IMG/VR virus record: IMGVR_UViG_3300029319_008653
Coordinates: 29,040-93,039 of that record
Reading direction: 5' to 3' (one strand)
Source: a virus
DNA length: 64,000 bases
Shown piece by piece: positions 54,295-62,673 of this stretch (position 1 is its first letter; each line of letters starts with the position of its first letter). Below the pieces are notes generated by a model. The model was not told the origin of the DNA. It saw only the letters and a list, made by a program, of their open reading frames with translations, and did no database searches. The position numbers and the translations under genes are program-made.

Positions 54295-54958
54295 GCCCTT
54301 TTATAAATTTCAACATATTAGTTTTTAAAAATTCATCTCTATTTTTTAAAGGTAAATTAGATATTGTTTTTTCAAAATTATCATATGCCTCTTCAAATTG
54401 TCCATATTTGTTAACTACATATTGTTTGCTTTCTAAAATACCATTAACAAATGCTTTGGGGAAAGACGGATCTGCTACACAATCAATAGCTACTAATTTA
54501 AAATCCTTAACTCTATTAACACCTTCGGTTCCAGATTCTGGAATAAGTTGACCTAATGCTCTAGAGCTCATACCAACTCTTACACCATCGTTAATTAGAG
54601 ATCTAACAATTAAACCAGTTGGAGTAGATAACACTTTACTCTTTCCATGAAACACATTACCATCTTGTGACATTTCAGTAACTAAGTGACATGCTCTTTC
54701 TAAATCTACATCTGCAGTAGTTGGATGGTTTAATTCACCCATAGCTCTTCCTGTATCAACCATAGTATTTTGATACCGCTCAACTTCTTTTTGCATTTCT
54801 TCTAATGGATAGATTCTCTTATTACGGTTAACACCCTCAGCCATCATATATGGTCCTTTGATATAGAAATTTTTAGAATCTTTACTATTACCTTCTTCGA
54901 CAATATACTCGAATTCCTCTTTAGGAGCTGGTGTCTCTACTATTAAATTTAAACCCAT
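54290..54958 (-). CDS. 21: Prohead maturation protease gp21
   Basis: The 222-residue protein is a herpesvirus-assemblin-type (S77/S78-like) serine protease: KNFYIKGPYMMAEGVNRNKR, MGELNHPTTADVDLERACHL with the catalytic His of NHP, VGMSSRALGQL with the catalytic Ser in MSSRA, and VAIDCVADPSFPKA. It cleaves scaffold, capsid and packaged proteins after L/I-x-E. Its own C-terminal region (residues 165-222) includes GILESKQY and other self-cleavage-type sites. Preceded by ATAAATAATA before the ATG. Confidence 0.92.
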   Translation of the reverse strand: MGLNLIVETPAPKEEFEYIVEEGNSKDSKNFYIKGPYMMAEGVNRNKRIYPLEEMQKEVERYQNTMVDTGRAMGELNHPTTADVDLERACHLVTEMSQDGNVFHGKSKVLSTPTGLIVRSLINDGVRVGMSSRALGQLIPESGTEGVNRVKDFKLVAIDCVADPSFPKAFVNGILESKQYVVNKYGQFEEAYDNFEKTISNLPLKNRDEFLKTNMLKFIKGL

Positions 54959-55006
54959 ATTATTATTTATCGATTAGGGAACATTTTTATACTGTTCTTA
55001 GGATCT

Positions 55007-55465
55007 TTAATTTATGTTAAGCTCCTTTTCAGTTAGAATTAAAAACTCGCAATCTTTTTTATTAGCCCATTTTTTAGCTGCTTCCCATTTAGCTTGGTTT
55101 ACTACCCAGGTTCGTTGCTCATATATAATAGTAGTTTTCTTCTTTCTATTATTAGCTATAGGCTTTTCAACAGATGAACTTGGTTTAATTTCAATTAAAA
55201 ATTTCTTTTTATTGTTATTACTATCTTTGAATACAATAAAGTTATCAACAAAATATCTATGAACTCTATGATCAAGGGGACTTATATATGGTATTACAAT
55301 ATTCTCACTACCCCAGAATAAAACGTTTTTATTTTTATCGGCCCATCTAAAAAACTTTAACTCCCAACTCGACCTATATATAGGGTCAGAGCTCCCAGTA
55401 AATTTGCTTCGATTTACAGGTTTATACACTCCTTGTCTATAACGTTTATTATTTCCAGTGCTCAT
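55007..55465 (-). CDS. 4: Head completion protein gp4-like
   Basis: The 152-residue basic protein matches the T4 gp4 (gp50) type: RYRQGVYKPVNRSKFTGSSD, then PIYRSSWELKFFRWADKNKN, VLFWGSENIVIPYISPLDHR, FLIEIKPSSSV and KKTTIIYEQRTW, with ELNIN at the end. The SSWE...IEIKP layout recalls a PD-(D/E)XK-type nuclease fold, which fits a role in trimming DNA when the head is finished. It is in the head module between gp21 and the portal, and diverges from the gene at 55482. Confidence 0.8.
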   Translation of the reverse strand: MSTGNNKRYRQGVYKPVNRSKFTGSSDPIYRSSWELKFFRWADKNKNVLFWGSENIVIPYISPLDHRVHRYFVDNFIVFKDSNNNKKKFLIEIKPSSSVEKPIANNRKKKTTIIYEQRTWVVNQAKWEAAKKWANKKDCEFLILTEKELNIN

Positions 55466-55468
55466 CTA

Positions 55469-55476
55469 TATAAATA
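55469..55476 (+). promoter_or_regulatory. Late promoter TATAAATA
   Basis: Exact octamer with a 5-nt spacer to the ATG at 55482; divergent from the gp4-like gene. Confidence 0.6.
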
Positions 55477-55481
55477 TAGTT

Positions 55482-56003
55482 ATGACATTTGAAGAGAAAA
55501 TTATTAGTAATAGTACTATAAGACAGAGTAAATTATTGAGACCTGCTAAGATAGCATCAGAAAAACCTGATACAGGTGTAAAGATTCTTAAAAAAGGAGC
55601 TTATTATCTTATTAAAGACTCTGCAGATATAACGTTACAATATCTAGTACATCTATGTTATGGATCGTATGGTGATCCAATAAAATCACTTAAAGGAAAA
55701 TTTACCCAAGCAGAAATAATAGACTTTGTAGGTAGATCTAAAGAAGAGAAAAATACTAACCAACTACTAAACATTATTCTTACTGATATTGGTTCTACCC
55801 AAGTATCTAATATAGTAGATAATATAGAGGAAGAAGAAGAGGATGTTGATTTATCAATAGAAGATGTTGATGATGTATATGGTGATTATGATGTAGAAGT
55901 CACTACTAAAAAAACTAAATCATCTTCTAAGACTGAAACTGTAGATGTAACTGATGCAAGTGGAGTTATTAATAAACTAATAGAAGTATTTGAAGCTAAA
56001 TAG
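55482..56003 (+). CDS. Hypothetical protein within the head module (opposite strand)
   Basis: The late promoter fixes the start at the ATG 55482, giving 173 residues that begin MTFEEKIISNSTIRQSKLLR. The N-terminal two thirds look folded (KILKKGAYYLIKDSADITLQ, LVHLCYGSYGDPI); the rest is a long acidic region (NIEEEEEDVDLSIEDVDDVY) and a helical end. It is the only plus-strand gene amid the minus-strand head genes and converges on the neck gene with a 1-base gap. Function unknown; late expression suggests assembly or virion. Confidence 0.55.
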   Translation: MTFEEKIISNSTIRQSKLLRPAKIASEKPDTGVKILKKGAYYLIKDSADITLQYLVHLCYGSYGDPIKSLKGKFTQAEIIDFVGRSKEEKNTNQLLNIILTDIGSTQVSNIVDNIEEEEEDVDLSIEDVDDVYGDYDVEVTTKKTKSSSKTETVDVTDASGVINKLIEVFEAK

Positions 56004-56004
56004 T

Positions 56005-57336
56005 TTAACCTACAAAGAATAAAGGAGGCTCTGCATCTCCCATACCAGGAGCTCCTGTATATAACTTTTCTTCTAGAGCTGCTTTTTCTGCTAATCCCTG
56101 TGACATTAGATCATTATAATTTAACTGGCCTTGTCCAAATAAATTTACAGATCCATATTTACCTCTAATATTAGCTACGGTAATTTTAGTTAAAGCTAAA
56201 GCATATTGATAAACCCAATGTTCTTTAATTACATCTCTTATGGGTCGTTCAACTTGACAAGATACTACTCCGTAAAATCTCGCACCGTTACTACCTGATG
56301 AACGAGGTTGAGGATACATTCTTAATATTTGAGTTCTTTCATCAAAAGTATAACTTCTTTTAGTAGCAAGTAGCTTTTCTCTCATTTCGAGCCAATCTTT
56401 TAATATATACCAGCTAATTAAATCAAATCCATAGTTACCCATAGCATAACTAAAATATGTTTGCTGAGCTAATGTCTGTTCGATAGTAAATAGAGTATTA
56501 ATACCGGTAGTAGAGCCTTCCTCAAAATCTTGAACTGCTATTACTTTACGATAATCCATTACATCGTAGTCAAAGCTATTCATAAACCCTACCTCTTCAT
56601 ATTTCTTTTCACCTCTAATAGTAAATTCAGTCTTTTTGCTTTCAGTAAAATGAGATGATATAGCAGAAAATGCAGTAGTATTTGAGAATATATCATAAAA
56701 CTCCTGGGTTAATATCTGATTAACGAAAGTACCTTGCTTAAATGCTCCTGAAAGTGCCGATATATTAGCAGTAGTTGTATCAATCATACCTACACGGCCA
56801 TCTAAAGTACCACCTCCATCACCAACACCAAAGTAATAAGCCGGCATTGCACTTGTAGTTATATAGAGAGATTCTTTAGGTAGATTATCAGCTACAAACA
56901 AAGAACCACCTTCCTCTGCTGGATCTGTAGGCGATCTTAAATAAGTTGAAAAATCTTTAGATTCAACTGATTGACCTTGATACAATGCTTCATCTTTAGC
57001 TCTTACTGCAAGTTTTTCATCTCTTGTTACTGCACTAGATGGAGCTGAAGCAGTTGGATTTATTGACATTAAATGATCTAATCTAATTCCTTGATTTACA
57101 TTATATAAATTACTATCAAAGAGAAGATATTCCTGAGTATAACCTGCAAACTTTGTAAACATCTCTACTGCAAGCTGTATATTAGTATAGAGACTATCAC
57201 GATGTATTTCAATATTAATGAATGGATAGCCTAAAGTATGTAAGATTCTATCACTAACATCATTAAATGTATTAATCTTATTGTTCAGATTAGTACTCTG
57301 AAACGCTGATATTGGTTTTATTTCGCACTTTGACAT
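56005..57336 (-). CDS. Virion structural protein, neck-type candidate
   Basis: The 443-residue protein begins CEIKPISAFQSTNLNNKINT and has DRILHTLGYPFINIEIHRDS, LAVEMFTKFAGYTQEYLLFD, DWLEMREKLLATKRSYTFDE and RPIRDVIKEHWVYQYALALT. This pattern is common in T4-like marine phages for a structural protein encoded next to the portal, often labelled neck protein. Counterparts of T4 gp13/gp14 are the best guess from position (right after gp20), but I cannot show homology. TAAATAATATT precedes the ATG. Confidence 0.6.
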   Translation of the reverse strand: MSKCEIKPISAFQSTNLNNKINTFNDVSDRILHTLGYPFINIEIHRDSLYTNIQLAVEMFTKFAGYTQEYLLFDSNLYNVNQGIRLDHLMSINPTASAPSSAVTRDEKLAVRAKDEALYQGQSVESKDFSTYLRSPTDPAEEGGSLFVADNLPKESLYITTSAMPAYYFGVGDGGGTLDGRVGMIDTTTANISALSGAFKQGTFVNQILTQEFYDIFSNTTAFSAISSHFTESKKTEFTIRGEKKYEEVGFMNSFDYDVMDYRKVIAVQDFEEGSTTGINTLFTIEQTLAQQTYFSYAMGNYGFDLISWYILKDWLEMREKLLATKRSYTFDERTQILRMYPQPRSSGSNGARFYGVVSCQVERPIRDVIKEHWVYQYALALTKITVANIRGKYGSVNLFGQGQLNYNDLMSQGLAEKAALEEKLYTGAPGMGDAEPPLFFVG

Positions 57337-57372
57337 TAATATTATTTAAGTTTTAGCGCTTACTTTACTACA

Positions 57373-59142
57373 TTATGCTGGTGGTGGAGGTGCTTCAGGT
57401 ACGCTTGCGTCTGCATTAGCAACTTCTGGGGCTTCAGCATCAGTATCTCCTCCACCTGTATCTGCAGGTCCTCCTCCAAATGCTGGAGGTTCACCAGGTG
57501 CTGCTCCTACATCACCGCTAGCTACTGCCTCGCCAGGAGCTCCTTCAGCTTGAAATTGATCTTTCCAGTTTGGTCCAGCTGCTGCAATCTGTTGTAGCTC
57601 CCATTGAAATTCTGCATCCTTACGTAAAAATTCTCTATTAGCTTTGATCTCTGTTTCATTCCAGCCAAGATATCTCTTTTGAGAGTATGTAGCAGAAACA
57701 AATTCATTAGCTGCTAAGTTATTATAATTAGAAGCCTTTAATTCTAATTTCTGATTTTCTCTTAACTCATAGAAGTTAGTCGGTACATTAAATTCAATAT
57801 GAATATCTTGTTCTTTAATATCATATTTCTTTTTAAGTCCTTTTAATTCTAAATGAGTATAAAAACCATTCTTAAGACCACCTGCCATTTGCTGTTGTAA
57901 TCTAATAATAAATTTAGCAAACTTAAGCTCGTCTCTTAGCATCTCTAAACCATCAGATACATTACCGTCAGGATTAAGTCTATTTGTTGGTACTTTAAGA
58001 GATTTATAAAGCTTATTTACAAAATACATTAAGTCAGATAATTCACCTAAATTAGCACCACCAGCTATCTGTGTTACTGAAGTACCTTCTGAACCTGCTC
58101 TTTTAGCAAACCAGAAACTATCCAGCATAGATTGAGGATTAAATTTCTGAACTGCGCCCTCTTGATTTACATCAAAAGTTTTCTTTGACCAATATTGTTG
58201 TATAAGTTTTCTTAGATAAGCTTCAGCTTTAGGAGGCGACATATTACCTACATCAACGTTAAATATTAATCTCTCAGGAGCTCTTACTAATCTATAAATT
58301 ACAATTGCATCTTCAACTAAGGATAATTGACGATATGCTCTTCTAGCATTCTCTATAAATGGTAATCTAAAGGTTTTATCTTGATTCCATATACCAGAAT
58401 TGACATAAGTTATCTGATTCTGATCCATTGGAATAAGCTCCATCTTAGCTACCTTATCAGGCTTATTAGGGTCAAATATAGGCTTACGTAGTATATAACC
58501 TTTAATAAGCATATTTTGAATATTATCGTAGACTGAATCTACTAAATCAGTTGGTAAAGCTACTACACCTAAAATACCTTCTTTAGCATGCTTCTTATGT
58601 ATAATATGCTCCCAATATAATTCTCCTTCAACGAGTAGCTGTCTAAAGTACTCAAAACCTTTCTTTTCAAAGTTAAAGAAGTCTATATATTTTTCAAACT
58701 CTTTTTCAATTGTTAATTGATCTAACTCGCTTAGTTCTGTATTTCTAAATTCAAGATTAATTATATTACCCTTAGAATCAGGGTTAATAGTTTCATCGCA
58801 TATTTCATCTAAAGCATCTGATATCTCAGCAAAAGAAGCCATTACTCTATAATCACGTAAACGACCGCTTTTGTTCTCTTCAATATTAGCATATACTAAT
58901 TCAGCATACTGACCATCAGTACTAATTTGACCTGCAGCTATATTATTATATTCATTGTTATAAAATATAGATTGATTAGCAAGTGCTTCAGTTCTTCTTA
59001 CACCTGTATCTTGAAAGACGTCATATTTAGGATTTAATTCCTTCATCAAGTCCTGTGCATTAGGTGATTGATATGGTAGCTTATTAGCTATACTTTTAAA
59101 AATCCCTGACTGAAAAAATCCTCTTTGCTCTGAATCTGCCAT
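57373..59142 (-). CDS. 20: Portal vertex protein gp20
   Basis: The 589-residue protein is gp20-like: YRVMASFAEISDALDEICDE, TINPDSKGNIINLEFRNTEL, FRQLLVEGELYWEHIIHKKH, IDNI-type ALPTDLVDSVYDNIQN, YRLVRAPERLIFNVDVGNMS, and TSVTQIAGGANLGELSDLMY, in the usual order. It forms the dodecameric ring through which DNA enters and to which the neck attaches. The C-terminal 60 residues are low-complexity (Gly/Pro/Ala/Asp), as often seen in marine versions. Late-type AAATAAATATAC before the start. Confidence 0.93.
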   Translation of the reverse strand: MADSEQRGFFQSGIFKSIANKLPYQSPNAQDLMKELNPKYDVFQDTGVRRTEALANQSIFYNNEYNNIAAGQISTDGQYAELVYANIEENKSGRLRDYRVMASFAEISDALDEICDETINPDSKGNIINLEFRNTELSELDQLTIEKEFEKYIDFFNFEKKGFEYFRQLLVEGELYWEHIIHKKHAKEGILGVVALPTDLVDSVYDNIQNMLIKGYILRKPIFDPNKPDKVAKMELIPMDQNQITYVNSGIWNQDKTFRLPFIENARRAYRQLSLVEDAIVIYRLVRAPERLIFNVDVGNMSPPKAEAYLRKLIQQYWSKKTFDVNQEGAVQKFNPQSMLDSFWFAKRAGSEGTSVTQIAGGANLGELSDLMYFVNKLYKSLKVPTNRLNPDGNVSDGLEMLRDELKFAKFIIRLQQQMAGGLKNGFYTHLELKGLKKKYDIKEQDIHIEFNVPTNFYELRENQKLELKASNYNNLAANEFVSATYSQKRYLGWNETEIKANREFLRKDAEFQWELQQIAAAGPNWKDQFQAEGAPGEAVASGDVGAAPGEPPAFGGGPADTGGGDTDAEAPEVANADASVPEAPPPPA

Positions 59143-59185
59143 ATGTATATTTATTTAATACTAATTATCTAATAATAAAGATGTA

Positions 59186-60460
59186 TTAATATCCTTCCTT
59201 GGGTATAAACAATGATTTAACCGTACCGTTAATAACACCTAGAATAGATTTATTCATTGCTATTGGTAAAGGATCTACCTGTACATAAAATCCTATTGGG
59301 TATTCTAAGAATGTAGTTGGGTTACCTTTTGCATCAGCACCACTTGGAGCATCAGCAGAAAGATATGACTGAAATGATGAGTAATAGCCTGCGGTATTAT
59401 AAGGTACAAATGTTATTGATCCCTTACGATTTAAATATTCATTATCGATAGTAAAACTTAGAGTATTATCATCTACAATATTTAAATCTTGAACTATTTG
59501 ACCTGATATAGCAGGTCCTTGGCGGGTAAATGGTCCAACAGATGTTAAACCTCCGTTAGCAGTAAGAGTCGAGAGCCCCGTAAAGTCAGTACTACTTATC
59601 AAAACGTTATCAGTAAATCCTAAGCTAGTACCTTTCAATGTAATAGTAGCAAATTGATCTGATGTATCTACTAAAAGATCTTCCTGTAATAATACATTAT
59701 TATAAAATATGTCCGTTATATATGGTGAACCAGATACTTCAAATGAATCTGTAGCAGTAGAAGATAAAGCAGCTGCACCTGTCATAGATTCATAATCAGT
59801 AAGTATATCTTGAGCTATAAAATTGTTTTCAATAAAATATATATTGCCTGCAGGATCTTCAATATCTTTAAATAGCCATGCTTTAATAGTAAAAGAAGTA
59901 TCAGCTGTAACTCTAGCTTTTTGAGTTGAATTTAACTCAGTTGGATAATTCATAGATAGGTTACCATTCCATAATACTTCTGATCTAATTTCTTGATCAG
60001 CTGATAGACCAAATGCTTTAGGCATAAACCATGATATAATTACATACGGGTTACAAAATGGTACAAAGTTACTAACGATTTGATCTATATCGGTTTGATA
60101 TCTCGAAATTATAGAACAATTTAATTCAATATTAACTGGTATGGGAGGTTTAATATGAGTAGTTTGACTTGCTTTACCAGCTGGCGAATTATAATAAAAT
60201 CCATCTAACTTATTAAAAACACGATTTACATCTCTTGATATTGAAGTAATATTAACTGCAACTGCCGGTAGATCGATAGTTTTATTTTGATTTATTATAT
60301 CATGCATTACCCTTTGCTTAGGTGCATAAAGATATCGAACATGTATTTTATCTTGAATTTCTCTATTCTTGTTAAAACGTTTTATAACAATATCATCAAA
60401 CGCAGCAAGAAATTGTGCAATTACATCTTTAACTTCAAAATAATATGGATCGGCTTTCAC
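59186..60460 (-). CDS. Tail sheath stabiliser/completion protein candidate (T4 gp15-like) with IPT/TIG-like insert
   Basis: The N-terminal half resembles T4 gp15: IAQFLAAFDDIVIKRFNKNR, VRYLYAPKQRVMHDIINQNK, LPAVAVNITSISRDVNRVFN, and FCNPYVIISWFMPK, i.e. an 'I.R....I.V...YAPK.R' start followed by 'PA.AVNI..I..D..R..N'. Residues about 235-330 (SPYITDIFYNNVLLQED, ATITLKGTSLGFTDNVLISS) look like an IPT/TIG Ig-like domain that T4 gp15 lacks, which may account for the 424-residue length. GTG start. It is encoded immediately upstream of the portal gene. Confidence 0.55.
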   Translation of the reverse strand: MKADPYYFEVKDVIAQFLAAFDDIVIKRFNKNREIQDKIHVRYLYAPKQRVMHDIINQNKTIDLPAVAVNITSISRDVNRVFNKLDGFYYNSPAGKASQTTHIKPPIPVNIELNCSIISRYQTDIDQIVSNFVPFCNPYVIISWFMPKAFGLSADQEIRSEVLWNGNLSMNYPTELNSTQKARVTADTSFTIKAWLFKDIEDPAGNIYFIENNFIAQDILTDYESMTGAAALSSTATDSFEVSGSPYITDIFYNNVLLQEDLLVDTSDQFATITLKGTSLGFTDNVLISSTDFTGLSTLTANGGLTSVGPFTRQGPAISGQIVQDLNIVDDNTLSFTIDNEYLNRKGSITFVPYNTAGYYSSFQSYLSADAPSGADAKGNPTTFLEYPIGFYVQVDPLPIAMNKSILGVINGTVKSLFIPKEGY

Positions 60461-60468
60461 TTAATTAT

Positions 60469-60906
60469 TTAATCCCACGGAAAGACTAACCAGTCGTCAT
60501 TCTCGATAACATCTCCTGTAACCCCTCTTTTAAAATTTGTATCGTATCTTTGATACAACGAGCAGTATGTTACGCTTTTAATTTCATTATGATCAAAATG
60601 ATATCTAATATAATTATCTACAGAAGCAAAAGTTAATCCAGAATCATTAATATCATCTACTACTAACACATTTCCAGTTAATAAAGGATTATTATAATAT
60701 TGAATAGATTCTACATCGCGAGTTCTTACACCGAGCTGTTGTAAGTTAGGACAGTTTAATCTATAAGATAAAATAGTAGCAGGTACCATTCCCCCTCGAG
60801 CTAGTCCAAGAACTGTATCAAATCTAACAGACTCTAATCCATTAATAATATTAAGAATTTGATAATCAATATCTTTCCACTTAAGATATTTTTTAGTTTT
60901 TGGCAT
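60469..60906 (-). CDS. Type I phosphoribosyltransferase
   Basis: The PRPP-binding motif VLVVDDINDSGLTFAS (two Asp, then Gly-Leu-Thr) and the earlier DTVLGLARGGMVPATILSYR, with the flexible-loop region between, are those of xanthine/hypoxanthine-type purine phosphoribosyltransferases (PF00156). Length 145 residues is typical of XPRT. It would salvage a purine or purine-like base to the nucleotide. Given the deazaguanine genes nearby, a role in handling free deazaguanine bases is possible but unsupported. A TATAAT lies 6 nt before the ATG. Confidence 0.8.
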   Translation of the reverse strand: MPKTKKYLKWKDIDYQILNIINGLESVRFDTVLGLARGGMVPATILSYRLNCPNLQQLGVRTRDVESIQYYNNPLLTGNVLVVDDINDSGLTFASVDNYIRYHFDHNEIKSVTYCSLYQRYDTNFKRGVTGDVIENDDWLVFPWD

Positions 60907-60912
60907 ACATTA

Positions 60913-60918
60913 ATTATA
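60913..60918 (-). promoter_or_regulatory. TATAAT element before the phosphoribosyltransferase gene
   Basis: Minus strand TATAAT (60918-60913), TAATGT, ATG: 6-nt spacing. Confidence 0.45.
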
Positions 60919-60923
60919 ATGTA

Positions 60924-61463
60924 TTATCTGCGTTTTGCAAGAGTAATTTTTCTCTTATATTGAGGCGTAAGCATTTGCTTCTTAACATCGTCTAATGCTT
61001 TAACTTTAGTAATGAACGCTGAGTACTTATCAGTTAACTTACCTATAACTGCATCCTCTTGCATAGCTTCATCATCTACTTCCATTACATCAGAGTACTG
61101 TTGTAGTTCTTGTTTAATAGCTTTTCTAAGATACTGTAAATCAGTTTTATATAATCCTACAATTACTATCTCTGGATTCTCAGGTGTTTCAATAGTTTGT
61201 TTAGATTTCATATCTATATAACCATGTAACTTTTTACCTTCATTATCAGATGATAAGTCTACTGAGGTAGCGATACGAGCATCAGATGCTTTACCTTTAT
61301 AACCTGCTAACCCGTCAAACTGTTTTAAATTTGAATTCCTTCTATCATACTTTGCAGGGTATTTTAAATTACCATTTGGATCGCGCTGCTGTTGCAAACC
61401 TATAGCATCTTGGTTAAGATACATCTCATTTATTTTTTTATCTTCTTCTCTATTAGCACCCAT
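60924..61463 (-). CDS. Hypothetical protein with late promoter
   Basis: The 179-residue protein is highly charged, begins MGANREEDKKINEMYLNQDA, has a compact middle (PEIVIVGLYKTDLQYLRKAI) and helical ends with a basic C-terminus (YKRKITLAKRR). An exact TATAAATA with 5-nt spacing precedes its ATG, so it is expressed late with the structural genes. No family recognised. It could be an assembly chaperone or a minor virion protein. Confidence 0.55.
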   Translation of the reverse strand: MGANREEDKKINEMYLNQDAIGLQQQRDPNGNLKYPAKYDRRNSNLKQFDGLAGYKGKASDARIATSVDLSSDNEGKKLHGYIDMKSKQTIETPENPEIVIVGLYKTDLQYLRKAIKQELQQYSDVMEVDDEAMQEDAVIGKLTDKYSAFITKVKALDDVKKQMLTPQYKRKITLAKRR

Positions 61464-61468
61464 AACTT

Positions 61469-61476
61469 TATTTATA
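61469..61476 (-). promoter_or_regulatory. Late promoter TATAAATA (minus)
   Basis: Exact octamer at 61476-61469, 5 nt before the ATG at 61463. Confidence 0.6.
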
Positions 61477-61486
61477 ACCGCCTTAC

Positions 61487-61936
61487 TTATTTCTTTAGTT
61501 GATCGATATACTTTTCAACTAAGTCTTCCCATTCGATACATTCTAGTTCATACTTATTCTTTTTATAGTTATCGTTACCTTCTTCAATATCCTTCTCACT
61601 ATAATTCAATCGCTTACTAGATACATTTTGTAACTGAGACTGAACCCAATGTCTATATTCATGAACTAGTCCTTGAACGAAGTATATGCTTCTCTGCTTA
61701 GTAGACTTACAATCAGCAGCATTTAAAGCTACTTCAATCTCATCCTCTTCCCAAAAATACTGTGAACTAGCTCCAGATATTCCCTTAACCTTAATCTCAT
61801 AATAATAAGTCTTTCTCTTATTAACTATATTATTAGTAAGGAACATTAATAGATTTTCCAGCTTTCTGCGATCTATATTATATGTTCTAAGTTTTTGATT
61901 AACTTTCTTATCGCATCTCAGCTTAACAATTACCAT
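61487..61936 (-). CDS. Putative zinc metallopeptidase (HExxH, SprT-like size)
   Basis: The 149-residue protein has a zinc-binding helix QGLVHEYRHWVQSQL with HEYRH matching HExxH, then further downstream an acidic region (NKYELECIEWEDLVEKYIDQ) that may supply the third ligand. Size and a C-terminal helix fit minimal metallopeptidases of phages. It is driven by a GGAACT-N4-TATAAT element with 6-nt spacing to the ATG, and lies apart from the late structural promoters. Substrate unknown. Confidence 0.7.
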   Translation of the reverse strand: MVIVKLRCDKKVNQKLRTYNIDRRKLENLLMFLTNNIVNKRKTYYYEIKVKGISGASSQYFWEEDEIEVALNAADCKSTKQRSIYFVQGLVHEYRHWVQSQLQNVSSKRLNYSEKDIEEGNDNYKKNKYELECIEWEDLVEKYIDQLKK

Positions 61937-61942
61937 ACTTAT

Positions 61943-61958
61943 ATTATATAGTAGTTCC
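61943..61958 (-). promoter_or_regulatory. GGAACT-N4-TATAAT promoter element (minus)
   Basis: GGAACT at 61958-61953, ACTA, TATAAT at 61948-61943, then 6 nt to the ATG at 61936; preceded by an extra G (GGGAACT), as in the right-end array. Confidence 0.6.
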
Positions 61959-62027
61959 CTCAGTTATCAATATTGCGTTTCCGGAATAGATATTAGAAGA
62001 TTAAGTTCCGGAGGAATAAGTACTTAG

Positions 62028-62468
62028 ATGTACACATACAAAGTTAAAGAAGTATTGAGAGTAGTCGACGGAGATACAGTTGATATATTAATCGATTTAG
62101 GATTTGGTCTTACAAAAAAGGAACGAGTTAGAGTTGCGGGAATAGATACTCCGGAGTCTAGAACTAGAAATCTTTATGAAAAATATCTCGGTAAAGAAGC
62201 AGCAGCATTCTTAGAAGAGGAACTAATGTTCGAAGACATTATAATAAAAACCGAAAAGGACGGCAAGTACGGACGTATGCTTGGATGGTTATATAAGAAC
62301 GGAGAAGATATTTCTATTCAGGAACGAATGATACATAAAGGGTACGGATGGTCGTACGACGGCGGTACCAAAGAAAAGTCTTTTGACGAACTAAAAGAGA
62401 AAAGAATAGCCGACGGATCTTGGACCTATGGTTCTGATCACGAGGACGTCGGTGGTGCTGAATCTTAA
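62028..62468 (+). CDS. Staphylococcal-nuclease-like (thermonuclease) protein
   Basis: The SNase fold is clear: RVVDGDTVDILIDLGFGLTK, ERVRVAGIDTPESRTRN (catalytic Arg and Asp-Thr-Pro-Glu), EDIIIKTEKDGKYGRMLGWL and ERMIHKGYGWSYDGGTKEK. It cleaves DNA and RNA using calcium. The gene has a Shine-Dalgarno (CCGGAGG) and uses GC-richer codons (gacgga, ggacgt, tacgga) than its neighbours, hinting at a different origin. Its stop abuts the convergent small gene at 62469. Confidence 0.88.
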   Translation: MYTYKVKEVLRVVDGDTVDILIDLGFGLTKKERVRVAGIDTPESRTRNLYEKYLGKEAAAFLEEELMFEDIIIKTEKDGKYGRMLGWLYKNGEDISIQERMIHKGYGWSYDGGTKEKSFDELKEKRIADGSWTYGSDHEDVGGAES

Positions 62469-62639
62469 TTACTGCTGAGCAAATTCAAACGAAGTATTTT
62501 TAACATCAGCTACTACTCGTTTAATTAATTCTAATTGCTCTACAGATATATCTTGACCGTGTGCAATAGCTTCACGCCCGATAGCGATAGGTAGCATGTC
62601 AAGCGCACCTAGTAAAAAGTTTAATTGTTTTGTATCCAT
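62469..62639 (-). CDS. Small conserved 56-residue protein
   Basis: An ATG at 62639 opens a 56-codon frame: DTKQLNFLLGALDMLPIAIG, REAIAHGQDISVEQLELIKR, VVADVKNTSFEFAQQ. The amphipathic, Leu/Ile-rich, Pro-containing pattern suggests a compact helical protein, and the frame ends exactly next to the nuclease stop. I believe similar short proteins exist in T4-like phages but cannot name one. Confidence 0.55.
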   Translation of the reverse strand: MDTKQLNFLLGALDMLPIAIGREAIAHGQDISVEQLELIKRVVADVKNTSFEFAQQ

Positions 62640-62673
62640 ACTATAATTTAATCTTTATTTTTAAATTAGCAAA

